Assembly: GCF_000717055.1 (NCBI RefSeq)
Contig: NZ_JNXI01000026.1
Location: forward strand, 33,726-97,725
Source: Streptomyces iakyrus
Lineage (GTDB): Bacteria > Actinomycetota > Actinomycetes > Streptomycetales > Streptomycetaceae
Reading direction: 5' to 3'
DNA length: 64,000 nucleotides
The stretch's first letter is position 1. Each line of letters opens with the position of its first letter. The position numbers and the translations under genes are program-made. Shown one piece after another: positions 54,966-64,000 of this stretch. Below the pieces are notes generated by a model. That model had not been told where the DNA came from. It saw nothing but the letters and a program-made list of their open reading frames with translations, and made no database searches.

Positions 54966-57068
54966 TCAGTCGCCGTTGCCCGGCGTCGGGGTGGTCTTCT
55001 GGATCTGCATCAGGAACTCGGCGTTCGACTTCGTCTGCTTCATCTTGTCGAGGAGCAGCTCGACCGCCTGCTGCTGGTCGAGGGCGTGCAGCACCCGGCG
55101 CAGCTTCCAGACGATGGCGAGCTCGTCGGGGGCCAGCAGGATCTCTTCCTTGCGGGTGCCGGACGCGTCGACGTCCACCGCCGGGAAGATGCGCTTGTCG
55201 GCGAGCTTGCGGTCGAGCTTGAGCTCGGCGTTGCCGGTGCCCTTGAACTCCTCGAAGATCACCTCGTCCATGCGGGACCCGGTGTCCACCAGGGCGGTGG
55301 CGAGGATGGTCAGCGAGCCGCCGTCCTCGATGTTGCGGGCCGCACCGAAGAAGCGCTTCGGCGGGTACAGCGCCGTCGAGTCGACACCACCGGACAGGAT
55401 GCGGCCGGAGGCCGGGGCGGCGAGGTTGTACGCGCGGCCCAGACGGGTGATCGAGTCGAGCAGCACGACCACGTCGTGGCCCAGCTCCACCAGGCGCTTG
55501 GCGCGCTCGATGGCGAGCTCGGCGACGGTGGTGTGGTCCTCGGCGGGGCGGTCGAAGGTCGAGGAGATGACCTCGCCCTTCACCGACCGCTGCATGTCGG
55601 TGACCTCTTCCGGACGCTCGTCGACGAGGACGACCATCAGGTGGCACTCGGGGTTGTTGTGCGTGATCGCGTTGGCGATCGCCTGCATGATCATGGTCTT
55701 GCCGGTCTTCGGCGGGGCCACGATCAGACCGCGCTGGCCCTTACCGATCGGCGACACGAGGTCGATGATGCGGGTGGTGAGCACGCCCGGGTCCGTCTCC
55801 AGACGGAGGCGGTCCTGCGGGTACAGCGGGGTGAGCTTGTTGAACTCCGGGCGGCCGCGGCCGTGTTCGGGCGCCATGCCGTTGACGGAGTCCAGGCGCA
55901 CCAGCGCGTTGAACTTCTCGCGCCGCTCGCCTTCCTTGGGCTGACGGACGGCACCGGTGATGTGGTCGCCCTTGCGCAGGCCGTTCTTGCGGACCTGGGC
56001 GAGGGAGACGTACACGTCGTTCGGGCCGGGCAGGTAGCCGGACGTGCGGATGAACGCGTAGTTGTCGAGGATGTCCAGGATGCCCGCGACGGGGATCAGG
56101 ACGTCGTCCTCGTTGATCTGCGGCTCGGAGGCGATGTCGTCGCGGCCGCGACGGCCCCGGCGGTCGCGGTAGCGCCCGCGGCGGCCACGACGGCCACCGT
56201 CGAAGTCGTCGTCGTCCTGCTGCTGCTGGCCACGGTCCTGGCGGCCGCCGCCCTGCTGGTTCTGCTGCTGGCCGCGGTCCTGGCGGCCGCCGCCCTGCTG
56301 GTCGTCGCCCTTGCCGCCGCGGCGGTCGCCGCGGTCACGCCCGCGGTCCCGGTCCCGGTCCCGGCGGTCACGGCGACGGCCCTCGCCGTCACCGGCGTCG
56401 GACTTGGCCTCGTTGTTCTGGGACTGCTGCTGCGACTGCGCCTCGGCCTTGGTGTCGGTCTTCGCCTCGGCGACGATGGTCTCCGCGGCGGAAGCGGGGG
56501 CTCCGGCCTCGGCGGTGGCCCGGCGACGGCGGCGCTCGGGCGCGTCGTCTCCCGCGCGCTCGTTCTCGCTCGACCGGGAGGCGCCTCCGGCGGGCTGGCC
56601 GGGGATCTCGATCTGCTGCTGGGCCACGGCCTTCTCGGCCTTGTCCGCGGGGGCCTTGGCGGCCTCCTTCGCGTCCGCCTTCTTCTCCGCCTTGTCGGCG
56701 TTGTCGGCGTTGTCGCCCGTACGGGTCCGCGAGGTGGCGCGGCGCTTCGGCTTGGTCTCGGCGGGAGCGTCGGCCGGTGGGGGTCCCCCCGCGCGAGCGG
56801 ATTCGAGCGTGGGGGAGGCCGGAGCGGCGCCGCCGGACGCCTGCGCCTCCTTGATGACCTCGATCAGCTGGCTCTTGCGCATACGCGCGGTGCCCCTGAT
56901 GCCGAGGCCGGATGCGACCTGCTGAAGCTCGGCCAGCACCATGCCCTCAAGGCCGGTACCGCGGCGCCGCCGGGAGCCGGCACCGCTGGCAGGCGCAGAG
57001 GCGTCCGTGGCGGGCGCGGCAGCGGTCTCCTCGACACGTGCGCCCATCAGATCGGTGGTGTCGCTCAC
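54966..57068 (-). CDS. rho: transcription termination factor Rho
   Basis: 700-residue RNA helicase terminating transcription. Domains: Rho_N (about 40-78, [26 protein letters not shown]), a very large disordered insert (about 80-320) rich in Arg/Asp/Gln/Gly repeats such as [11 protein letters not shown], the cold-shock RNA-binding domain ([20 protein letters not shown]), then the RecA-type motor with P-loop APPKTGKT and [16 protein letters not shown] at 57068 with AAGGA upstream. Residues 83-98 are encoded by a copy of a dispersed palindromic repeat. A roughly 400-base leader lies upstream. Confidence 0.97.
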   Translation of the reverse strand: MSDTTDLMGARVEETAAAPATDASAPASGAGSRRRRGTGLEGMVLAELQQVASGLGIRGTARMRKSQLIEVIKEAQASGGAAPASPTLESARAGGPPPADAPAETKPKRRATSRTRTGDNADNADKAEKKADAKEAAKAPADKAEKAVAQQQIEIPGQPAGGASRSSENERAGDDAPERRRRRATAEAGAPASAAETIVAEAKTDTKAEAQSQQQSQNNEAKSDAGDGEGRRRDRRDRDRDRGRDRGDRRGGKGDDQQGGGRQDRGQQQNQQGGGRQDRGQQQQDDDDFDGGRRGRRGRYRDRRGRRGRDDIASEPQINEDDVLIPVAGILDILDNYAFIRTSGYLPGPNDVYVSLAQVRKNGLRKGDHITGAVRQPKEGERREKFNALVRLDSVNGMAPEHGRGRPEFNKLTPLYPQDRLRLETDPGVLTTRIIDLVSPIGKGQRGLIVAPPKTGKTMIMQAIANAITHNNPECHLMVVLVDERPEEVTDMQRSVKGEVISSTFDRPAEDHTTVAELAIERAKRLVELGHDVVVLLDSITRLGRAYNLAAPASGRILSGGVDSTALYPPKRFFGAARNIEDGGSLTILATALVDTGSRMDEVIFEEFKGTGNAELKLDRKLADKRIFPAVDVDASGTRKEEILLAPDELAIVWKLRRVLHALDQQQAVELLLDKMKQTKSNAEFLMQIQKTTPTPGNGD
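56778..56818. repeat. dispersed palindromic repeat in frame within rho
   Basis: CTCCCCC...GGGGGGACCCCC-type repeat (here on the minus strand), the same class as at 36157-36189. It encodes [16 protein letters not shown] (residues 83-98) at the start of Rho's disordered insert without breaking the frame. Confidence 0.7.
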
Positions 57069-57470
57069 GAAGGGTCCTTCCCTGGAGCGGACGTCGGCCT
57101 GTCTGGCTCGGCGACCGGTTGTGCTGTCCGGCTTCGGTCCGTGTGGTGTGAACCGTGCCGGGGCGGTGGTCCGCCTAAGCGGCGGAGGAATCTGGTGATG
57201 GTGCTTCCTTGAGCCGTGGCACCCAGTGTCAGTGTCACGCGGCGTGGTCGCACCGGTTCCGGAGCGTGCCCTGCGCCCCGCTCAGTGTCCTCGTACGGCG
57301 TACGGTCCGACGTACGGAACACAGTGCGGCTTGGGGGGCTCCCGGAAGAATGTCTGTCCCGGACGGGGACACGAGGCACCTCGCCATGGTGGGGTCGGGT
57401 GCAGACTTGAGATTAACACTACCGGATCCAACAAACATTCCCCCTCTCGAAATCCGGCAACCGCGCGGTT
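57069..57470 (-). promoter_or_regulatory. rho leader and promoter region
   Basis: About 400 bases without a convincing gene. An AT-rich block at 57405-57445 has on the minus strand TAATCT as a likely -10 with TGTTTG 16 bases earlier, giving a leader of about 340 bases. The leader contains several TACGG repeats (57294-57322) able to fold into alternative stems. A long leader before rho suggests autoregulation, as known in enterobacteria. Confidence 0.4.
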
Positions 57471-58400
57471 TCAGATGTCACCGGAGGCGGCGAGCGGCAG
57501 CACGCTCGCGCCCTGCTGATCGAGGCGGAGCCGGTTCGCCGCCCAGTCCGCGCCCGCCAGGGCCTCGACCTTGTCGGCGGTCTCCTCGTCGGCCAGCGCC
57601 ATGACCGTCGGTCCGGCCCCGGAGATGACCGCGGGGATGCCGTCGCCCCGCAGCCGCTCCACCAGTGCCGCGCTCTCGGGCATGGCCGGCGCGCGGTATT
57701 CCTGGTGCAGGCGGTCCTCGGTGGCGGGCAGCAGCAGTTCGGGGCGGCGTGTCAGGGCTTCGACGAGCAGGGCGGCGCGGCCGGCGTTGGTGGCCGCGTC
57801 GACGTGCGGCACGGTGCGCGGCAGCAGACCGCGCGCGGTCTCCGTGAGAACCGGCTTCCCGGGCACGAAAACCACCGGAACGATGGAATCCGCGGGCTCC
57901 ATCCTGATCGCGCGGGCGGCGCCGCCCTCCATCCAGGACAGCGTGAAGCCGCCCAGCAGGCAGGCCGCGACATTGTCGGGGTGGCCCTCGATCTCCGTGG
58001 CGAGTTCGAGCAGGGCGGTGTCGTCGAGCTTCGCGTCGGCCCCTATGGTCACGGCGCGGGCGGCGACGATGCCCGCGCAGATGGCCGCCGAGGAGGAGCC
58101 GAGGCCCCGGCCGTGCGGAATGCGGTTGGCGCAGACGATCTCCAGCCCGCGCGGCTGTCCGCCGAGCAGGTCGAAGGCGGTGCGCAGGGACCGTACGAGA
58201 AGGTGCTGCTCGTCGCGCGGGAGCGTCTCGCTGCCCTCACCCGCGATGTCGATGTGCAGCCCGGAGTCGGCCACCCGGACGACCACGTCGTCGTACAAGC
58301 CCAGCGCGAGGCCGAGGGCGTCGAAGCCCGGGCCGAGGTTGGCGCTGGTGGCGGGGACGCGCACCCGGACGGCGGCGGCGCGGAACGCTGGACCGGCCAT
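57471..58400 (-). CDS. thrB: homoserine kinase
   Basis: 309-residue GHMP kinase converting homoserine to O-phosphohomoserine in threonine synthesis. N-terminal RVRVPATSANLGPGFDALGL, the ATP-binding loop NRIPHGRGLGSSSAAICAGI, and the C-terminal GHMP motif AVISGAGPTVMALAD. ATG at 58400 with GGAGAG about ten bases upstream. It lies 360 bases after thrC on the same strand and may have its own promoter. Confidence 0.95.
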   Translation of the reverse strand: MAGPAFRAAAVRVRVPATSANLGPGFDALGLALGLYDDVVVRVADSGLHIDIAGEGSETLPRDEQHLLVRSLRTAFDLLGGQPRGLEIVCANRIPHGRGLGSSSAAICAGIVAARAVTIGADAKLDDTALLELATEIEGHPDNVAACLLGGFTLSWMEGGAARAIRMEPADSIVPVVFVPGKPVLTETARGLLPRTVPHVDAATNAGRAALLVEALTRRPELLLPATEDRLHQEYRAPAMPESAALVERLRGDGIPAVISGAGPTVMALADEETADKVEALAGADWAANRLRLDQQGASVLPLAASGDI

Positions 58401-58761
58401 CGCTCGATGACTCTCCTTGAGCTGCGTGATTGTCGAATGACGTTCAGTGGACATTCGATGGCGTACGAGAACCCTGGGGGCCGCTGCCGACCGGGCTGGC
58501 CGGCGGCTGTCCCGGCCGCGGAGACGGCGCGGCACCGTGCTCCATGCGGAGGCATACGCGGCGGGCGGGTTCAGTACAGCCTATCGAAGGAAGGTTCTGT
58601 GGCGACATAGGGCGCACAGGAGGCGCACGATGCGTGTCGTAAGCCCCCTGTGCACCCCCACTAGGGAATCTCCCCGGGCCGACGCCGTCTTACGCCGGAA
58701 CGTGTCGGGCGTAACACCGGCGCTCGGTGCATCGGCGCACGTCAGCCCCGTTCGAGCGCCG
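58401..58761 (-). other. thrC-thrB intergenic region
   Basis: 361 bases with no supported gene. On the minus strand a TAGGCT box near 58578-58583 resembles a Streptomyces -10 and could drive thrB; no good -35 is visible. No long hairpin was seen after thrC, so partial read-through is possible. Confidence 0.4.
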
Positions 58762-59820
58762 TCAGGCGAGACCCAGGCGCTCCGCCGCCGCCGCGGAGTC
58801 GACCGGCACGGTGACCGGCTGCGGGGCACCGGCGACGGCCCAGTCGGGGTCCTTCAGCCCGTTGCCGGTGACGGTGCAGACGATCCGCTGCCCCGGGTCG
58901 ACCTTGCCCTGCTCGGCGGCCTTCAGCAGACCGGCGACGGACGCGGCGGACGCCGGCTCGACGAAGACGCCCTCCTGGGACGCCAACAGGCGGTAGGCGC
59001 GCAGGATCTCACGGTCCGTCACCTCATCGATGAAGCCGCCCGACTCGTCCCGCGCGGCGAGCGCGTACTGCCAGGAGGCCGGGTTGCCGATGCGGATGGC
59101 CGTGGCGATGGTCGAGGGGTCCTTGACGACCTCGCCGCGCACGATCGGGGCGCTGCCGGAGGCCTGGAAGCCCCACATCCGCGGCTTCCGGGTCGCCACG
59201 CCGTCGGCGGCGTACTCCGTGTAGCCCTTCCAATAGGCCGTGATGTTGCCCGCGTTGCCGACCGGCAGGACGTGGATGTCGGGCGCGTCGCCGAGCATGT
59301 CCACGATCTCGAAGGCGGCGGTCTTCTGACCCTCGATGCGCACCGGGTTGACCGAATTGACCAGGGCGACGGGGTAGTTGTCGCTCAGGCCGCGCGCGAG
59401 CGTGAGGCAGTCGTCGAAGTTGCCGTCGACCTGGAGGATCTTCGCGCCGTGCACGAGGGCCTGGCCCATCTTGCCGAGCGCGATCTTGCCCGTCGGCACG
59501 AGCACGGCGCAGACCATCCCGGCCCGCACGGCGTAGGCGGCGGCGGAGGCCGACGTGTTGCCGGTGGAGGCGCAGATGACCGCCTTCGCGCCCTCCTCCT
59601 TGGCCCGGGTGATGGCCATGGTCATGCCGCGGTCCTTGAAGGACCCGGTCGGGTTCGCACCCTCGACCTTGAGGTGGACCTCGCAGCCCGTGCGCTCGGA
59701 GAGCACCTGCGCGGGCACGAGGGGCGTGCCGCCCTCGCGGAGGGTCACGACCGGCGTGCTGTCGGAGACGGGCAGCCGGTCCCGGTACTCCTCGATGATT
59801 CCGCGCCACTGGTGGGTCAT
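58762..59820 (-). CDS. thrC: threonine synthase
   Basis: 352-residue PLP enzyme converting O-phosphohomoserine to threonine. Schiff-base Lys62 in [13 protein letters not shown], phosphate-binding [15 protein letters not shown], and [18 protein letters not shown] at 59820, six bases after hom, so the two are co-translated in one operon. Confidence 0.96.
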   Translation of the reverse strand: MTHQWRGIIEEYRDRLPVSDSTPVVTLREGGTPLVPAQVLSERTGCEVHLKVEGANPTGSFKDRGMTMAITRAKEEGAKAVICASTGNTSASAAAYAVRAGMVCAVLVPTGKIALGKMGQALVHGAKILQVDGNFDDCLTLARGLSDNYPVALVNSVNPVRIEGQKTAAFEIVDMLGDAPDIHVLPVGNAGNITAYWKGYTEYAADGVATRKPRMWGFQASGSAPIVRGEVVKDPSTIATAIRIGNPASWQYALAARDESGGFIDEVTDREILRAYRLLASQEGVFVEPASAASVAGLLKAAEQGKVDPGQRIVCTVTGNGLKDPDWAVAGAPQPVTVPVDSAAAAERLGLA

Positions 59821-59826
59821 TGCTGG

Positions 59827-61119
59827 TTACTCTCCTTCAACCCGCATGATGCTGGCGACACCACGCACGGTGTCGAGCTTGCGCAACGCCTCGACGGTCC
59901 CGGTGAGGGCGGCGTCGGACGCACGGTGCGTGACGACGACGAGGGAGGCCTCGCCGTCCTTCCCCGACTGGCGAACCGTATCGATCGAGACTCCGTGCTC
60001 GGCGAAGACGGTCGCGACCTGGGCGAGAACACCCGGTTTGTCAGCCACGTCGAGGCTGATGTGGTACCGCGTGACGACGTCGCCCATCGGGGACACCGGC
60101 AGCGCGGCGTAGGCGGACTCGCCCGGTCCGGTCGCGCCGCCGATCCGGTTGCGGCAGACGGCGACGAGGTCGCCGAGCACGGCGGAGGCGGTCGGGGAAC
60201 CACCCGCTCCGGGGCCGTAGAACATGAGCTGCCCGGCGGCGTCGGACTCGACGAACACGGCGTTGTAGGCGCCGCGGACGGAGGCCAGGGGGTGGCTCAG
60301 CGGGATCATGGCGGGGTGCACGCGCGCGGTGACAAACGCGCCGTCCTCGGCCCGCTCGCAGATGGCGAGCAGCTTGATGGTGCAGCCCATCTCCTTGGCG
60401 GAGGCGAAGTCGGCCGCGGTCACCTCGGTCATGCCCTCGCGGTAGACGTCGTCGAGGCGCACGCGCGTGTGGAAGGCGATGCCGGCGAGGATCGCGGCCT
60501 TGGCTGCGGCGTCGAAGCCCTCGACGTCGGCGGTCGGATCGGCCTCCGCGTACCCGAGCGCGGTGGCCTCGTCGAGTGCCTCCTGATACCCGGCCCCCGT
60601 CGAGTCCATCTTGTCGAGGATGAAGTTGGTGGTCCCGTTGACGATGCCCATCACCCGGTTGATCTTGTCGCCGGCGAGGGACTCGCGCAGCGGCCGGATC
60701 AGCGGGATGGCACCGGCGACGGCGGCCTCGTAGTAGAGGTCCTTGCCATGCTGCTCGGCGACGGCGTGCAGGGCGGCCCCGTCCTGGGCGAGCAGCGCTT
60801 TGTTGGCGGAGACGACGGAGGCGCCGTGCTCGATGGCGGTGGTGATGAGGCTGCGCGCGGGCTCGATGCCGCCGATGACCTCGACCACGACGTCGATGTC
60901 GCCGCGTTTCACGAGGGCGGTGGCGTCGGTGGTGACGAGCTCGGGGGCGATGCCCTCGCGCACCCGGTCGGGCCGCCGCACGGCCACGCCCGCGAGCTCC
61001 ACCGGGGCCCCGATCCGGGCCGTGAGGTCGTCGGCGTGCGTCGTCATGATGCGCGCCACCTCTGAGCCGACCACTCCGCAGCCCAGCAGCGCCACCTTCA
61101 GCGGACGCGTACGCATCAT
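59827..61119 (-). CDS. hom: homoserine dehydrogenase
   Basis: 430 residues. NAD(P)-binding KVALLGCGVVGSEVARI, catalytic region GTTNFILDKM and ALGYAEADPTADVEGFDAAA, and a C-terminal ACT domain (about 350-428, YHISLDVADKPGVLAQVATV) typical of threonine feedback control. Two adjacent ATG codons begin the gene (61119 and 61116), with GAGG upstream. Heads the hom-thrC pair. Confidence 0.96.
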   Translation of the reverse strand: MMRTRPLKVALLGCGVVGSEVARIMTTHADDLTARIGAPVELAGVAVRRPDRVREGIAPELVTTDATALVKRGDIDVVVEVIGGIEPARSLITTAIEHGASVVSANKALLAQDGAALHAVAEQHGKDLYYEAAVAGAIPLIRPLRESLAGDKINRVMGIVNGTTNFILDKMDSTGAGYQEALDEATALGYAEADPTADVEGFDAAAKAAILAGIAFHTRVRLDDVYREGMTEVTAADFASAKEMGCTIKLLAICERAEDGAFVTARVHPAMIPLSHPLASVRGAYNAVFVESDAAGQLMFYGPGAGGSPTASAVLGDLVAVCRNRIGGATGPGESAYAALPVSPMGDVVTRYHISLDVADKPGVLAQVATVFAEHGVSIDTVRQSGKDGEASLVVVTHRASDAALTGTVEALRKLDTVRGVASIMRVEGE

Positions 61120-61273
61120 CCGACCTCGTTTCCTCTTTACCGTCTACGGTGGAACCAGTCTCACTCACCGGACGGGAGTTTCTGCCCCCGGTCCGGATCG
61201 TGAGATGTCTATTTCATTTTCACGGGGGCGGCAGACAGGAGATCTTCCGCCGCCCCGGCCTGTGGTGCCGGGT

Positions 61274-62665
61274 TCAGCCGACGTCGAGACGCAGCAGGTC
61301 CTCCTCCGTCTCCCGGCGGACGATCACCCGGGCCTGACCGCCGTCGACGGCGACGACCGGCGGGCGGAGCACGTGGTTGTAGTTGCTGGCCATGGACCGG
61401 CAGTACGCGCCGGTGGCCGGTACGGCGATGAGGTCACCGGGTGCCAGGTCGGACGGCAGGAACGCGTCCTTGACCACGATGTCCCCGCTCTCGCAGTGCT
61501 TGCCGACGACGCGGGCGAGCATCGGCTCGGCGTCGGAGGTGCGCGACACCAGCGCGACGCTGTACTCGGCGTCGTACAGCGCGGTGCGGATGTTGTCCGA
61601 CATGCCGCCGTCGACGGAGACGTACGTCCGCAGCCCGTCGAGGGGCTTGATGGTGCCGACCTCGTAGAGCGTGAAGGCGGTAGGCCCGACGATGGCCCGC
61701 CCCGGTTCGACGGAGATCCGCGGCGTGCGCAGCTTGGCGGCCTCGCATTCCCGGGTGACGATCTCGGTGAGCGCCTTGGCGATCTCGTGCGGCTCGCGCG
61801 GGTCGTCGTCGCTCGTGTACGCGATGCCGAGCCCGCCCCCGAGGTCGATCTCGGGCAGCTCGACGCCGTGCTCGTCGCGGATGTCCTTCAGCAGCCCGAC
61901 CACCCGGTGGGCGGCGACCTCGAAGCCGGACATGTCGAAGATCTGCGACCCGATGTGGCTGTGGATGCCGACCAGCTCCAGACCGTCGAGCTGCAGGGCC
62001 CGGCGTACGGCCTCGGCGGCCTGCCCGCCGGCCAGCGGCATGCCGAACTTCTGGTCCTCGTGGGCCGTGGCGATGAACTCGTGGGTGTGGGCCTCGACGC
62101 CGACGGTGATGCGGATGAGGACCTTCTGCCGCTTGCCGAGGCTCTGCGCGATGTGCGCGACGCGGACGATCTCCTGGAAGGAGTCGAGGACGATGTGCCC
62201 GACCCCGGCCTCGACGGCCCGGGTGATCTCGTCGACCGACTTGTTGTTGCCGTGGAAGGCGATGCGGTCGGCGGGCATGCCGGCGGACAGGGCGGTGGCC
62301 AGCTCGCCGCCGGAGCAGACGTCGACGTTCAGCCCCTCCTCGCGGAGCCAGCGCACGACGGCGCGGGACAGGAACGCCTTGCCGGCGTAGAACACGTCGG
62401 CATCGGCCCCGAAGGCGGTGCGCCAGGCCCGCGCGCGGGCCCGGAAGTCGGCCTCGTCCAGGACGTAGGCGGGGGTGCCGTACTCCTCGGCGAGCCGGGT
62501 GACGGGGATGCCTCCGACGGTCACGACCCCGTCCTCGTCACGCGTGACGGTCTGGGCCCACACCTTGGGGTCCAGCGCGTTGAGGTCGGCGGGCGGGGCG
62601 GAGTAGTGGCCCTCGGGGAGGACATCGGCGTGACGGGGCCCGGCGGGGTGTGCGGAACGGCTCAT
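61274..62665 (-). CDS. lysA: diaminopimelate decarboxylase
   Basis: 463-residue PLP enzyme (alanine racemase-like barrel) making L-lysine from meso-diaminopimelate. Lys96 in [10 protein letters not shown] binds [48 protein letters not shown] and the second-subunit Cys in [11 protein letters not shown] are all present. ATG at 62665. It follows nrtL by 16 bases and precedes hom by 154 bases. Confidence 0.96.
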   Translation of the reverse strand: MSRSAHPAGPRHADVLPEGHYSAPPADLNALDPKVWAQTVTRDEDGVVTVGGIPVTRLAEEYGTPAYVLDEADFRARARAWRTAFGADADVFYAGKAFLSRAVVRWLREEGLNVDVCSGGELATALSAGMPADRIAFHGNNKSVDEITRAVEAGVGHIVLDSFQEIVRVAHIAQSLGKRQKVLIRITVGVEAHTHEFIATAHEDQKFGMPLAGGQAAEAVRRALQLDGLELVGIHSHIGSQIFDMSGFEVAAHRVVGLLKDIRDEHGVELPEIDLGGGLGIAYTSDDDPREPHEIAKALTEIVTRECEAAKLRTPRISVEPGRAIVGPTAFTLYEVGTIKPLDGLRTYVSVDGGMSDNIRTALYDAEYSVALVSRTSDAEPMLARVVGKHCESGDIVVKDAFLPSDLAPGDLIAVPATGAYCRSMASNYNHVLRPPVVAVDGGQARVIVRRETEEDLLRLDVG

Positions 62666-62681
62666 GATCTGTTCGTGTCTC

Positions 62682-63797
62682 TCAGAGATGGTCGGGAGCG
62701 TCGATGCCGAGCAGGGACAGGCCGCCGGCCAGCACCGTCCCGGCGGCTTCGGCGAGCGCGAGCCGGGCACGGTGGGCGGCCGAGGGTTTCTCCTCACCGA
62801 GGGGCAGCACGGCGGGGAGCAGGGGCATCGCGGCATCGGCGACGGTGACGAGGTGCCGGGCCAGGCGGTCGGGGGTGTGGTGCGTGGCGGTGGCGGCGAG
62901 GACGCGGGGGTGGTCGCCGAGTGCGGCGACCAGCGCTTCCGCTTCGCTCACGGGACCGGGCTCGGGGTGGAAGCCGAGGTCGGCGGCGTTGTGCAGGAGC
63001 GCCCGGGTGCGGGCGTGGGCGTACCGGACGCGGAAGAGGGGGTTACTCTCCCGCTGGACGAGGTGGTCGCCGGGAATCTTGGGCCGGTCGTGGGCGGCGG
63101 GGTGCAGCAGCGCCCAGCGGCCGGCGTCCCGGCCGAGGGGCAGCGGGTCGCCGGGGGCGGGTACGGGGCGGACGGTGACGTCCTGGTCGGCGGTACGCGG
63201 CCCCCGGGTGGTGACGTCCCGGTCGGCGACGCGCCGCTCCCGGGTGGTGACGTCCCGGTCGGCGACGCGCGGCCCGCGGGTGGTGACGTCCGCCCCGAGG
63301 ACGGACTCCCACTCCGGGGCGGGCCGGCCCTCGCACTCGACACGGACGAAGTCGCCCTGGCTGCGCAGCACGCGGGCCAGCGTGTCCGCGACGACGACGG
63401 CACGCACCTCGGCCGGGCATCGGAGCCGGACGGCGGTCCCGCTGGACTCGGTCGCCGCGTGCCCGTACCGCCGCCCGCGCCGCAGGATCTCCTCGACGAG
63501 GTCGGCGGAGGCGGTGCCGCGCAGGCTGAGGTTGAGGAAGCCGGGCCCGGTGACGACGACGTCGGTGAACCGCTGCTCGCCGAGGAGCCGTGCCCGCAGG
63601 ATCTCGGCCACGTCACGCGGCGGCCGCCCTGCCGCGCGGGCCAGCTGGAGGGCGACGTTGGTGGCGTAGTCGCCGCAGCCCCCGGGCCCCGGCGGAGCGA
63701 CCACGGCCCGCTCCGGCACGGTCACGCTGAGCTCACCCTCGTCGACAGCGCGGCGCACGGCGTGCAGCACGGTGTGGGAGAGCTCGGCGGGGGTCAC
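62682..63797 (-). CDS. nrtL: ArgS-related anticodon-binding protein NrtL
   Basis: 371-residue protein related to parts of arginyl-tRNA synthetase: an N-terminal Arg_tRNA_synt_N-like domain ([31 protein letters not shown]) and a C-terminal DALR-type anticodon-binding helical domain ([20 protein letters not shown]). The catalytic HIGH and KMSKS motifs are absent, so it is not a synthetase. The middle contains three 12-residue tandem repeats ([12 protein letters not shown] and variants) from a 36-bp minisatellite. GTG start; TACGCT 6 bases upstream suggests a leaderless transcript. Function unknown. Confidence 0.82.
   Translation of the reverse strand: MTPAELSHTVLHAVRRAVDEGELSVTVPERAVVAPPGPGGCGDYATNVALQLARAAGRPPRDVAEILRARLLGEQRFTDVVVTGPGFLNLSLRGTASADLVEEILRRGRRYGHAATESSGTAVRLRCPAEVRAVVVADTLARVLRSQGDFVRVECEGRPAPEWESVLGADVTTRGPRVADRDVTTRERRVADRDVTTRGPRTADQDVTVRPVPAPGDPLPLGRDAGRWALLHPAAHDRPKIPGDHLVQRESNPLFRVRYAHARTRALLHNAADLGFHPEPGPVSEAEALVAALGDHPRVLAATATHHTPDRLARHLVTVADAAMPLLPAVLPLGEEKPSAAHRARLALAEAAGTVLAGGLSLLGIDAPDHL
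63175..63291. repeat. 36-bp minisatellite inside nrtL
   Basis: Three 36-bp units starting at 63175, 63211 and 63247, each beginning GTGACGTCC, plus a partial fourth unit at 63283. Units 2 and 3 are nearly identical. In frame, encoding 12-residue repeats. Confidence 0.85.
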
Positions 63798-63800
63798 GGG

Positions 63801-63806
63801 ACAAGC
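63801..63806 (-). promoter_or_regulatory. likely leaderless -10 box of nrtL
   Basis: On the minus strand TACGCT is followed by TGTCCC and then the GTG start at 63797, with no ribosome site, matching the leaderless pattern found at other genes in the window. Confidence 0.4.
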
Positions 63807-63879
63807 GTATGGGAGGAAGGGGGTGGGTATGCGAGCCGGTTTCCGTACGGTCCGGGATGTGGACGCGGTGCCGGTTCCA

Positions 63880-64000
63880 GGGCTGAGGGTGTGCTTCGTG
63901 TCTAGGTGTGCTGTTCGGGCAGGTTGGTGACGCGGCTGGCTGGCGTTTGGCCGCCGATTCCGGTGTGGGGTCGGTGGTAGTTGTACCAGTCCAGCCAGTC
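63880..64000 (-). mobile_element. end of an IS481-type insertion sequence
   Basis: Inferred from the transposase C-terminus at 63902-64000. TGTGCTTCGTGTC at about 63889-63901 may be the terminal repeat, since IS481 ends begin with TGT. The rest lies beyond the window. Confidence 0.55.
63902..64000 (-). CDS. IS481-family transposase, C-terminal end (partial)
   Basis: The last 32 residues of a DDE transposase run off the right edge: DWLDWYNYHRPHTGIGGQ, then TPASRVTNLPEQHT and TAG. The YNxxRPHxxxGGxTP motif is the C-terminal signature of IS481/IS3-type integrase-fold transposases. The element end should lie near 63880-63900, but its inverted repeat cannot be confirmed without the other end. Confidence 0.85.
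   Translation of the reverse strand, partial: DWLDWYNYHRPHTGIGGQTPASRVTNLPEQHT

Noticed and set aside
53583..57212. 1209-codon plus-strand open frame opposite the protease and rho genes
   Set aside because: Shadow of high GC3 coding on the minus strand; it runs through two unrelated genes and the product is low-complexity Val/Gly/Arg.

Overview
This is chromosomal DNA of a Streptomyces species. The evidence is very high GC with strong G/C at third codon positions, frequent GTG and TTG starts, a rare TTA codon, and a gene order that I recognise from memory as the conserved Streptomyces coelicolor core block running backwards from about SCO5415 to SCO5352 (icmA, absC, rapA1/rapA2, scy, filP, nucS, chiS/chiR/chiC, the atp operon, prfA, rho, thr genes, lysA). 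No tRNA, rRNA or CRISPR array was seen. The only clear mobile-element gene is the end of an IS481-type transposase at the right edge.

Left part (1-12 kb): the 5' two-thirds of icmA (B12-dependent isobutyryl-CoA mutase); a small cluster of two DUF3817 membrane proteins, a MarR regulator and a thiamine-binding-like protein; a three-gene operon of AIM24-family paralogues; the MarR regulator AbsC; an OmpR-type two-component system (RapA1/RapA2) divergent from a secreted PepSY protein; then meaB, an acetyl-CoA acetyltransferase and methylmalonyl-CoA epimerase. Together with the PduO-type adenosyltransferase at 31 kb, these supply adenosylcobalamin-dependent short-chain acyl-CoA metabolism.

Middle (12-36 kb): scy and filP, the coiled-coil proteins of the polar-growth apparatus, followed by two tandem ABC-2 exporters that look like a duplication; an LLM flavin oxidoreductase with a TTA codon; NucS/EndoMS mismatch endonuclease; a large membrane-anchored NTPase with a Pro/Ser/Thr outer tail next to a STAS protein that lacks the usual phosphoserine; 3-hydroxybutyryl-CoA dehydrogenase; a TetR regulator divergent from a Drr-type exporter; and the chitin module chiS-chiR-chiC with the paired direct-repeat promoter typical of Streptomyces chitinases.

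Right part (36-64 kb), nearly all on the minus strand: DUF2550, then read in transcription order rho, rpmE, prfA, prmC, a YrdC/Sua5 protein, a phosphatase-like protein, a GlyA-like enzyme, a WecA-type transferase and the complete ATP synthase operon atpI-B-E-F-H-A-G-D-C. Upstream of rho lie nrtL, lysA, hom, thrC and thrB, the branch from aspartate to lysine and threonine.

The most interesting irregularities are a phosphatase-like protein whose nucleophile Cys is Ser; a GlyA paralogue with the active-site Tyr-Tyr replaced by His-His; the Walker-A-altered transmembrane NTPase with its non-canonical STAS neighbour; a 117-bp MITE-like element forming the stop codon of the rapA2 kinase; dispersed palindromic repeats placed before atpA, at the start of prmC and in frame inside rho; a 36-bp coding minisatellite in nrtL; and the AIM24 triplet.
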